Source: Coptis chinensis (lineage: Eukaryota; Streptophyta; Magnoliopsida; Ranunculales; Ranunculaceae). From it: a DNA stretch of 64,000 nt. Shown here piece after piece: positions 42,970 through 52,045 of the stretch (within the stretch, counting starts at the first letter, position 1; every line of letters starts with the position of its first letter). The notes under the pieces are model-generated. The model did not search any database. It was not told the origin of the DNA and saw only the letters and a list, made by a program, of their open reading frames with translations. The stretch lies in the NCBI GenBank assembly GCA_015680905.1, contig CM027385.1, positions 21,706,501-21,770,500 on the forward strand. Direction: 5' to 3'. Made by a program: the position numbers and the translations under genes.

Positions 42970-45266
42970 TCACATGCTCATTGGTTTGGGCAAATCCAAT
43001 GGTTCCTTACAAACTTTTTGCATATATAACTCGTACAAATCTTTGTAATTCATCTTCTCACGTTCTAGTTCATCTCCCATTTCTATTAAAGTCTCTGTCA
43101 ATTGTCTTACGAACGATTCACAATGTGCCATTTGCACGTTATCTTGGCCGAGCCGCTCGTTTAAATCTGTCATTCGCTTGTTATTTTTCTCTGCCTCTTG
43201 TTGCGCACGTTTAAGTTCCTGATCTTTGGTCGCCACGAGTGCCTTTAATTCTATCACATCGGCTTTTAAGTGTTTGTGTTCTTCCATTATCTCACAGGCT
43301 TTCCCAAAGTCTTCGTACGATCTCTGCTCGGCTTCTTCTATCCGCTCGGTTAAGTTTTTGTTTTCGTCTTCTAACTCTCTGTTGGTTCCACTTAACACTT
43401 TGTTTGCCTCTTCCAATTTTCGGTTGAGTATTTTCACTTTCTCTATTTCTTCTACGGCATTGACTTCATTCAAACGATACTTTTCTTCGCAACTTTTTCA
43501 TGAATTTCTTTGGCCCGTACTACCGCCGTTTTAACCTACGGCGAAAAATATCTGTTTTCATCAATTTTTCAGACTTAAACACAAGTTTGCAATAACTGAT
43601 AAAAAATACTATCATACCTGGTTCATATTATCGAAAATCATTGACACTGCTCTGTCATATTCTCCGATGTTCTCCGTATTCTGGTCACAGTTTTGATATT
43701 TTTCGAACCCCTCCATTGGCGTGGTCCTTGGCAATACCTTCGCTTCGTTGTCCATACTTGAACATCTTTGCTTCATCTACCAATTTCATCGGTTTAGTGT
43801 TGGACATAAATTTCTTTACCGTCCTAACGCAATAGTAAAAGTCAACGGTCAACTTACTGTTAACAGATTCTGTGGTTTTCCTCCATGAGTAGTATTACCC
43901 CGGACAGTACTTGCCAGTGGTGGTTGGATTCTTTGCTCCTGCATTTTGTTTTGCCGTTTGTTTTCTTTCACCGACTTTGTGTTCTTCGCTGCACTATCTT
44001 TTGTAAGTATCACGGTTTCGTTCTTTTCCCCGCCATTCTTTTCCTGTATATACCAAACCAGAGCGAGATATTACATCTCCCCACACTTTTACATATCTAT
44101 GTTTTCTACGGTACATACCTGTTCCTCTTTATGTTGAGAGTGTATTATATTTCGTCGGGGATGTTTTGTGCATTGTAGTCTCGTCCCTCGAGGCATCATA
44201 CATTGTAATGTTGGTTGTCTCTCTTGGTCTCCGTTCGCCGGTTTTCTTGTGGAACATCTTCTTTTGTGCAATTCGCTTTTTGTGCTTGGCAAGCTCAACA
44301 CTAGTTCTCACTGTGTTAATTCCGTTCCATCTTCTTTTTCACTATCGCTATCGCTGCCAAATATTGCATTTCTGAGAATCTTATTCTTCTTCGCCATTTC
44401 ACTATGTGTCTCCTTGGACCTATCGGACTGTTGTTTAATACCCCCATAGTGTTGGAAATCAACAATATCATCGAAATAGCTCAGATCTACCAATCTTTCG
44501 TCAGAACATTCATGAAAGAAGAAACGAAGGTTGTTCTCCACTTCCTTGTCCAATTCAATGTATGGTAGTGTACTCGCGTTTTCTGTTAGACACAAAATAA
44601 CTCGTGTTAGTCAACAGTTTACTCGTAGTACAATTTTCAATACTTATGTTTTAGCTTACCTCGAAATTTGTTCAGCACTTTAAACTCTGTCGGATTCCAC
44701 TTCCCTCGCAAGCGGTACAGAAATCTATCCCATCCGGTGTATACTTTTGGGAACCCTTTTAAAGTTCTGTTTGAATCCTTGAATTCAACTTCAAATTTTA
44801 TGTACCCTTTCATCAGTATGGCTTTCGATCGTATCAACGCGAAGATTTCTTGAGCCCCAAACCTTCTGTTAAATTCATTTTGTAAACGGTGCGCTCTCGT
44901 AAAGATTAACCAGAACGATATTGGCAGTTGTCCCGATGCAATTTGCCACCACTCCAATAATTGCGCAATTTCTTTGTTCAACGGAATTGTATTCCTGCAA
45001 TTTAATTGTGTGTAAGTCATTACTACTTCATCTTCTTCGACTTTCGTTTCAAATTCGTACACTTCTTCCATCTCAAATTTCTCGAGTCCTAGTATTTTCT
45101 GTATTTCCTTAAGCAACCATCGACGCGGTTTCAGGTAGTCGCTGTATCTGTCACCTTCTTTCCACCTCACCAAGTCTGCGATCGTCATCGCGTTTTCTTC
45201 TCGAGTATTTTTCACCCGTATAGTATGGTCGTTTCTCCCTGAAAAAAAAATGGTCAAATAGCTCAA
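42970..45266 (-). CDS. Antisense spliced gene of the Tat element (aORF), probable
   Basis: Four open pieces on the minus strand appear to be exons of one gene. The first (down to 44660) has ENAMTIADLVRWKEGDRY, LEWWQIASGQLPISFWLIF and WDRFLYRLRGKWNP. A 77-nt intron (44659-44583, GT...AG) joins it in phase to NASTLPYIELDKEVE, which leads to an acidic GSDSDSEKED end at 44308. Further pieces at about 44311-44129 and 43900-44040, separated by GTATG/CAG splice words, continue, and the last (43473-42970) is a long coiled coil (ELEDENKNLTERIEEAEQ) ending MSM. A stop after ELTQ (44308) needs a frameshift. Antisense ORFs at this place are described for Tat-lineage elements. The function is unknown; a link to gag-like or 'putative gypsy-type transposon' proteins is possible. 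Confidence 0.6.
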
Positions 45267-45402
45267 AAACCGGATGCACTAGCTCAAGGCAACACGGGTC
45301 ATTTCGAAGGCAACTTCCTTTGCCTTTCTTTGCTTTGGCGGCGCCGTATCATGTTTTGTTATTTCAGTTCCGGATACACTTTGGCCATATTAAAAGAGCA
45401 AG

Positions 45403-45590
45403 TACGGTGCCCTTCATTAACTAGCGCTGCACCGTATCATATTGGTTAGTATCAATTTGAACACGAGCGCCAGTATCTCTTCCTCACCGTCTTCTCCAGC
45501 AGGTCTTCAGGATCAATACAAAAAAATAAAAACAAACACCAAATCAATGGGACAGGTACGGTGCCCTTCCTTAGAAGGTGTTGCACCGTA
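45403..45590. repeat. Pair of short inverted repeats upstream of the antisense gene
   Basis: TACGGTGC (45403-45410) pairs with GCACCGTA (45429-45436). The same arms recur at 45557-45564 and 45583-45590, both followed by TCAT. A third, partial GCCGTATCATG lies at about 45345. These lie in the likely 5' region of the minus-strand gene and may be regulatory. Confidence 0.6.
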
Positions 45591-46700
45591 TCATGTTTGA
45601 TTAATATTTGGTTTTGAGTTCTAGCGCCTCCATCTTTCACTGTTTCGCAACCACAAAGTCGTGGTTTTGCGGATAAAGAGTTTCCTCTTCCAAAAACTTA
45701 CTGTTCCGATGAGATGACGGTGGAAGGTAAGCTAGGCGCTGTTAAGCCCTTACGCCATAGGAGGTAAGTACCGATTACAAAGTTCGGTAGTGGTTACGGT
45801 AAAGACGACTTTTGACAAGAAAAAAAAAACCCACGAAAATCAGCACCACCGCTGGTGTTTTCCCCACCTAGACAGGTTGAATCCTCCTTATGATAAGGGT
45901 AAGAGGATGGTTATACCTCGTGCTATCAAGGTGTGGAGTTTTCAACCCGACAAAAGTGCGGTTTGATGGGATCAATACAAGGAGTATAAGGAGTAAAGTT
46001 TTACTTACCAAAAATCTAAGATGTGAAATTTGAACAAGTGCCTGCTCGATGGAAGGCGGCACACAACGCTTCAAAAGCGGCGATATCTGGGAAGAAGACG
46101 AGCTTTATCGCGACCTCAAAACTTCTCTTGCCTACGTGCGTTACGTTGGATGGCGTGCGGTGTTTTTTCGGATTGGGATATGCGGCCCCACACTTATATA
46201 TAGGATTACGGCGGGTTTTCGATCTTTGGTAGGATTTTTCTCCAACTCCAACTTCATCTCTACTCTCAATTCTTATCTCATCCGAACACTTTTAGTCCAA
46301 TTAAAGATTTAACTTCCTTTTATTATTATTATTACTAAACTGCCCCTACGTTTAATTTTCAACGGTATAATCCAAGTATCGCTATTCCGTTGCACGCATC
46401 GTCAATTCAAATTTCATATTATTACGTGGCGCGTTGATCGCATTTTAAGCCAATCGATTTTTTTTGCAATTTTATTTACATTGCATATTTTATTTTTTTC
46501 TCGTGCATTTTCGGCCATCTTTTATTTAACTACATTCGTCCGTGATATCGTTAGTTTGACATTATTTAGATTCGATAATAATTCACGATTTTTTTGACAA
46601 TCAATTTTCCAATTATTTCTTTTTCGCGACGACACTTCGTTATACATTCCGCTCATTTTTTTCTTCTTTCTTCGCCATATGAACTTTGTTCGCATGCCAA
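45591..46700. other. Tat 3' region upstream of the antisense gene
   Basis: No protein motif was recognised on either strand. It is likely leader and promoter sequence for the minus-strand gene, then 3' UTR of the plus-strand element. Confidence 0.4.
46194..46202 (-). promoter_or_regulatory. Candidate TATA box for the antisense gene
   Basis: On the minus strand the sequence reads TATATATAAGTGTGGGGCC. It lies about 930 bases upstream of the first recognised exon of the antisense gene. The palindromic core could also work in the other direction. The assignment is a guess from position and sequence. Confidence 0.3.
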
Positions 46701-46707
46701 AGAGGGG
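46701..46707 (+). other. Polypurine tract of the Tat element
   Basis: AGAGGGG directly precedes the TGTTTCG start of the 3' LTR and is the expected plus-strand primer site. Confidence 0.65.
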
Positions 46708-47187
46708 TGTTTCGACCCCACCTACGTGTAAACGCCCATTGGTAGGAGTCTCCACTTTATTCGTTTAATCGGCGGGGCTAAAGCCCAATTCGTAATATCA
46801 TGGATCAATGTACGGGCCCATTAACTCATGTGGCTAAGGGTGAACCTTAGCCACATGGCTTTAACTAATGTACATTGATTTATGTCCAGATTCGTTTCTT
46901 ATCAAAGAGATAATTATCAGTTGAAAGTTATAGTATATCACAATTACTCAAGCTACAAGATTACTTGAGCTACAAGGACTCTCTACTCTACCTATATAAA
47001 TACCAAACTATTTTTCATTCAGAACTACGTTCTTGAGACTTGATCCCACCGATAATTTGGGTGCGTGAGGCAACCGCAAGGTACAGTCTCATCATTCCCC
47101 CGATCACCATCATTTTTCTAATTACTTTTCTACGTTCTTCGTCTTTTTCATCAACACTTGGTGTTTTGATCATATTTGGTCGAAACA
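46708..47187 (+). repeat. 3' LTR of the Tat element
   Basis: This 480-bp LTR has TGTTTCGACCCC at the start and GGTCGAAACA at the end, followed by GAAGG. It keeps the U3 hairpin (46827-46857) and TATA box (about 46993) of the 5' LTR. Confidence 0.9.
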
Positions 47188-49183
47188 GAAGGTATTCCTC
47201 ATCCAACATTCAAGGCTGCGTGTGTTGCACGTGGACTTCTTGAAGATGATGGAGAGTAGATACATTGTTTAGAAGAAGAGGCGATAATGAATACTGGATA
47301 TTAGCTAAGGAGATTGTTCAGCATTATTCTGTTGGAGTGCAATCCAGTGCAACCACATCTGTTGTGGGATAGATTCTCAACAAGTATATATGACGACCTG
47401 GCGCACAAATTACGAACTATCTTCAACATTCCTAATCCATCAAAAGAGCAGGTGACAGATATTATATTAATGCTTCCTTCATGTATCTTATATTATATTA
47501 TTAATACATAATTTTCCTGCAGGTGGCAGATTACGGGTTGCATCTATTAGAGCAGTTCCTCATGGAATCTAAAAACAAAACTCTAGAAGACTTTCCCCCG
47601 ATGCTCCGAGCACTCAAAAAATGGAACAAAGGGATTGGAAATAAACTAATTTGGGAGCAACGCCAACTCCAGTTTGATTTACAAGATGAACAAATCAACC
47701 GTAACATTGATCGTCTTAACAATGAGCAACGCCATGCATTTGATACCGTGGTTGACTCAGTCATGCAAAATGCAAGGGAAATTTTCTTCTTAAATGGAGT
47801 TGTAGGTATAGGAAAGACATTTGTGTATAATACGATTACAGCTAAATGTCGTCATCTAGGACATATTGTGATTGCAGTTGCCTCATTTGGTATTGCGTCC
47901 CTTTTATTATATGGGGGCAGAACAACTCATTCAACTTTTTCAATTCCTTTTGATGTGTTGGAGAACTCTATGTACAGCTTCAAAAAGGATTCGCTCCAAG
48001 CATATCTGTTTAAAGAAACAAAACTGATAATTTGGGATAAACTCTCCATGCAGCCTAGGTTTTGTATTGAAGTCGTCGACCGTTCACTCTGAGATGTTTG
48101 TAACAATGAAAGACCATTTGATGGAATCACTATTGTTCTAGGCGGTGACTTCCGAAAAATTCTTCCAGTTGTACCACAAGGTGAATGTGAGGATATTGTA
48201 GGTGCATCACTGAGAAGGTCTTTGCTCTGGAAACACGTCAATGTTTTATCTTTGGTGCAAAATATGAGATTAGACAGTGACTTGCCAGAGAACGTGTTGT
48301 TCTCCAATTTCTTGATGGAGGTATTACTTAATTTCTTGAAATAAATAATGCTTTTTGCTGACCATTTTAAATTATACACAATCACTCATCTCATATGCTC
48401 TCATTTGAAATTTTTAGGTTGGAATGAAACCATAAGAAAGTGTTAAATTGCCACTGGAGATTCAAAATTGTAGCAATCTTCATGACTTGTTAAATAATGT
48501 ATATCCCGATCTAAGTGAGCAGTATGAAGCTGACCCAAATTATTTGACCGAGCAGACTATCCTTTTAGTATGCAATGATGACGTTAGCACTATAAATGCT
48601 ACTACACTAGGTACGTCTCCTAGGGAAGAAATTGTTTGCATAGGTGCTGACAAGTTAGGCGCTGCCATTGTTGTTGATAGTGGTAATGCAAATAGCTATC
48701 CGACAGAGTACTTGAACTCACTCGATCCTTCTGGGTTGCCTCTATTCAAGCTTACACTCAAAAGGATGCCCAGTAATGTTGCTGAGAAATATAGCGCCAA
48801 TAGATGGACTTTGTAACGGCACGCGCCTGATGATTGTGTGCACAAAGCCACACGTGGTGCAAGTTCTAATCTTAACTGGAGAAAAAAGCAGGGAATGTAT
48901 GCTTTATCTCGAGAAATCATTAACTCCTTCGACCAATGAAATACCATTTCAAATGACCAGACGACAGTTTCCAATTCGATTGTCATTTGCAATGACGATA
49001 AACAAATCACAAGGGCAATCTGTTAAGTACGTTGGAATTGATTTGCGAAACCCAGTGTTTAGCCATGGTCAATTATATGTGGCGTTATCAAGATGCACTT
49101 CTTCAAAACAAATCAGTGTCATCCTCCCTCCTGATTCTTCAAACCACACAACTAATATCGTGTATCCTGAAGTCCTGCTTTAG
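47188..49183 (+). pseudogene. Helitron PIF1-type helicase region, degraded
   Basis: The sequence resumes the Rep exon as EGIPHPTFKAACVARGLLED, with TAG at 47257 and 47302 where related proteins have other residues, through LLECNPVQPHLLWDRF. After an intron (47452-47522) the helicase follows: [11 protein letters not shown], Walker A GVVGIGKT (47796-47819), GGRTTHSTF and LIIWDK, where the Walker B Glu is Lys (48039-48041). TGA at 48090-48092 replaces an Arg codon before DVCNNERPFDG. VLGGDFRKILPVVP and QNMR follow, then an intron 48320-48417 and a TAA at 48433. The region YLTEQTILLVCND to [14 protein letters not shown] comes next. A frameshift near 48776 leads to [28 protein letters not shown] and [10 protein letters not shown]. 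Helicase unwinds DNA during rolling-circle transfer. This copy is inactive. Confidence 0.9.
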
Positions 49184-50910
49184 TTTGAGAGAAGGTATAT
49201 TTCATAACTTTTGAGCTTTGATGTTTATTTCTCAATTTCTTATTTTATACATATGGTTAGGAAATAAGGAACCCTTCATTGTATGTGAGGATTTGAATCT
49301 AGATCAGCTAACAACGAGTGTGAAATATTGACTGGTTGTTATGTCGTAGCATTTTGCTAGATAGAGGAATTTGTTTTTTGGTTTCTAGACAACAATATTT
49401 TTTGATAAAAAAAAATAGAATATTTAATAGGATAATGATACTCATTAAGTGCTTTGTGTTCTTTGGTTGGGATTTGAAACAATCTTAATGAACAATTTTT
49501 TTATTTTGAGATATACCATACAGTGAATTCTAACTGTTCAGATATAAAGAAATTATTCTGATTTTTGTTCTTCGTCTATTTTTGTGGGTTAGACAAAGTA
49601 CTCCAGGGATAATGCACAACAGGGCAGGTTGTATGAGGAACCACCCAAGAGTGTTGCTCTATCAGTCATAAGTGGTATTGACTATGAGTAACATATTCAG
49701 CATATCACCAGGTTCGTACAACCTTAACAACACATGAATAGCTTAATTTGGCACTAGAAGTTGATCTGACATGACACAATACCCATTTTAAAGTATGCAA
49801 GGAGTTTGTAGTTTTAGCTGCCAAGTTGGGCCTTCATGACAGACTAAATCTTTTAGTGTTTAGAACTAATTATTCTTTGCGTTTTGTTTAAGAATATTCT
49901 ACGACAAGGATGGGTATTGGTCTGGATAAGGGATATCTAATTTTACTTTTCCCCTTACAGGAATCAAATCAATTAAGTAGGCAAATGGAATGGGACGACG
50001 AAGGTTGCTATAAAAGTTCTTTATGAAAACATCTATTCTGATCCAGCTAGCATGTAAGTTTTTTCTTTACCAGTTTTACATTTTCAATCATTTATCTTGA
50101 TTTTTTTTTTTTTTTTGTAGTATGGAGATGACAGACAAAACAAACATCTTCAAATCTGACCTTTAGAAAGCAGCTACTATAAGTTCACTAGTTCTAATTT
50201 TGAAAAGCTTAAATTCCATTTAATATGACGAATGAAATATCAACTTCAGCATCAAGTAAAATATACGAGCTTGAAGTAGATGATTGGCTGCTGAAATAAA
50301 TTTAAAGTAGAACCAACTGTATCATGGTGGTGGAAAGTAGGTAAATGAGCATGAATATTACCTTTAAGGAGTTCATTGGTACTTGTGATGAAAGGAGGAA
50401 TACAATGTTCTATGTCTATAATGGTTGGCTCTGCAACAAGGATTTCCTAAATTTGAGAGCACCAGCTCTTTTCATCTTTCATGGCCATGAGGTCAAAATC
50501 ACAACCAATATTAGGGAGTGGTTAGAGAAAGTAGATAACAACCACTGTTGTGTGTTTATAATATTTTATCATTTATATAAAAGGTCGATGATATACTGTT
50601 TAAATTCCATAAAAGATGTGTCTGCTACTATTTTGCCATTATCAATAGAGTTTCTTGCATTTAGTGACATATGTTGTTGTTGGAATTTGACACAATCTTA
50701 TTTACTATGCCATTTTGCCTTAATGATTTCATTACTCGACAATTCTTGAAATCCATCATACACTAAGAAGACACACATCATAGTCTTAAGGGGCATCTTG
50801 CTTGAGATATCTATAAATACTTCATATGTCATATGCAGGGAGCGTAATTGATTGCATTGGAGCTTCTTAGCAAGGGCAGCAAGACTATAACATATTCATC
50901 ACCATTTTCC
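49184..50910 (+). other. Helitron 3' region with no recognised gene
   Basis: AT-rich sequence with several T-runs (for example T16 at 50102-50117). An open frame at 50345-50749 (MSMNITFKEFIGTCDERRN) has no recognised family. The block at about 50258-50345 recurs at about 53258-53342 in the fused second copy. Confidence 0.4.
50258..50345 (+). repeat. Helitron-tail block, repeated at 53258-53342
   Basis: AAATATACGAGCTTGAAGTAGATGATTGGCTGCTGA here corresponds to AAATATACGAATTTGGAGTAAATGATTGGCTCCTGA at 53258. Both continue to TATC.TGGTGGT.GA.AGTAG. A following GTTCATTGGT.CTT word is also shared. The repeat supports common ancestry of the two fused Helitron copies. Confidence 0.75.
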
Positions 50911-51215
50911 CACCACTTGGTTTGGTGAAGATTAAGTTTGATGATGCTTTTAAAAGTGATGGTTATAATGATACTCTAGCTGTGGCTAGTAGGGACAATG
51001 AATGAAGCTTTCAAGGTGCTTGCTCAAGAAAAAAGAAGGCTAATATGTCTGCATAAGCAAAATTACTAGATGCTGAGCCAACAGGGGAATTTTCACACTA
51101 GAAACAATGGACCAGTACTTTTTATGAAGGGGATGCAAGCAAGTTATAGATGCATGTAGGGATGGAGCTGACAATGCGCCATGGAGGTGGAGACCAGTGC
51201 TTACAAATATATTTT
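50911..51215 (+). pseudogene. LINE-type RNase H remnant inside the Helitron tail
   Basis: The frame reads PPLGLVKIKFDDAFKSDG, AVASRDNE, then TGA, SFQGACSRKKKANMSA, TAA and AKLLDAE. After a frame change comes GDASKLIDACRDGADNAPW-like sequence, which continues the pattern of plant RNase H type 1 (KINFDGA..., D-A..., PW.IR). It has no poly(A) tail or LINE upstream, so it could be a captured gene fragment carried by the Helitron. Two stops and a frameshift make it non-functional. Confidence 0.5.
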
Positions 51216-52045
51216 GTTATACTGCAGTTGAAGACATGACAACCGTAGAACGTGATGACACTGACAAGGCTGCAGAACATATGAAGGAAGTTGTTGAAAA
51301 TGAAGCAGGAAAGTGAAAGGTTGGGAAAGATATTGGTTGGTTACTTGAGTTTGGGGAGCTCTCTGATGCTGAAAGATGTAGCCACTGGAGCAAGAAAGGG
51401 TCAATTTGTCAACTAATGTAAAATTGTATCTCTGCATCTTTTGTACATCTCTAAAGAAGTGTGATATTCCTTAGGGTTGATGTTATTCGTTACCCATGGT
51501 TATCCTGTGCAAAATGAGTTTTCTTCTCTCTCTAATCTTGAGTAAAGGAAGAGAAGGTTCTCACTTCAAAATTTTCTTTCCCCACATTTTCTCAGCAGTT
51601 TGATTCTCGCTGACCACTACAAATAGATTGGACGATGATATTCTCCTGTTTACTGTAATTGTTGATCTATTAGATACTGATGTCATAAAGAGGGCACTGC
51701 TCCTGCTTTTGTTACCAAACAAAATTGTAGATGCCTTCGCACCTTTTTCAATCAGGACAAGATTCTTTCTATATATTTCGTCAAAAACACTTGTTGCTTA
51801 GGCAGCCAAGGGTGGACCTGCAGAGTTATTTTTGTATTGTAATGACTTCTCAAATTTTCTGATAAATGAATGAATTTGATGCATATGTTTATATAACAAA
51901 GGTCATCCTAATCCAAAATAATCTAAATAGCATGCACCCTCCATAAGCACTCAATATTAATTTTGTAAATAATAGTTATTAGATTTTTGTGTTTCTTTTG
52001 CAGCTTTTAATTTAATTAATAAAAAAATGAATAACGTTATGACTC
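51216..52045 (+). other. Helitron 3' non-coding region, copy 1 end
   Basis: No gene is recognised. At the end, TATGACTCGAGTGGCG (about 52038-52053) matches the TAATGACTCGAGTAGCG near the 3' terminus at 54206. The remainder of that terminus is missing and sequence like the Helitron 5' end follows at once. Confidence 0.5.

Larger units (their letters stand above)
20958..47187 (+). mobile_element. Tat-lineage Ty3/gypsy retrotransposon with two nested insertions
   Basis: The termini TGTTTCGACC and GGTCGAAACA form a perfect 10-bp inverted repeat, and GAAGG is duplicated at 20953-20957 and 47188-47192. The order is LTR, PBS, gag, protease, RT, RNase H, a second RNase H, integrase, a tandem-repeat array, antisense gene, PPT and LTR. 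The dual RNase H, the extra 3' region with tandem repeats and the antisense ORF are features of the Tat branch (Tat/Ogre/Retand). The element holds a solo LTR (24919-26459) and Athila-like copy 2 (27954-40274). Without these it would be about 12.4 kb. All genes carry stops or frameshifts, so this copy is not autonomous now. Confidence 0.9.

Noticed and set aside
42876-44449. Plus-strand frames opposite the antisense gene
   Set aside because: They show no domain and are shadows of the coiled-coil and acidic exons on the minus strand.
47040-47243. Protein-coding frame across the end of the Tat 3' LTR
   Set aside because: It spans the LTR-Helitron border and has no homology in the LTR part.
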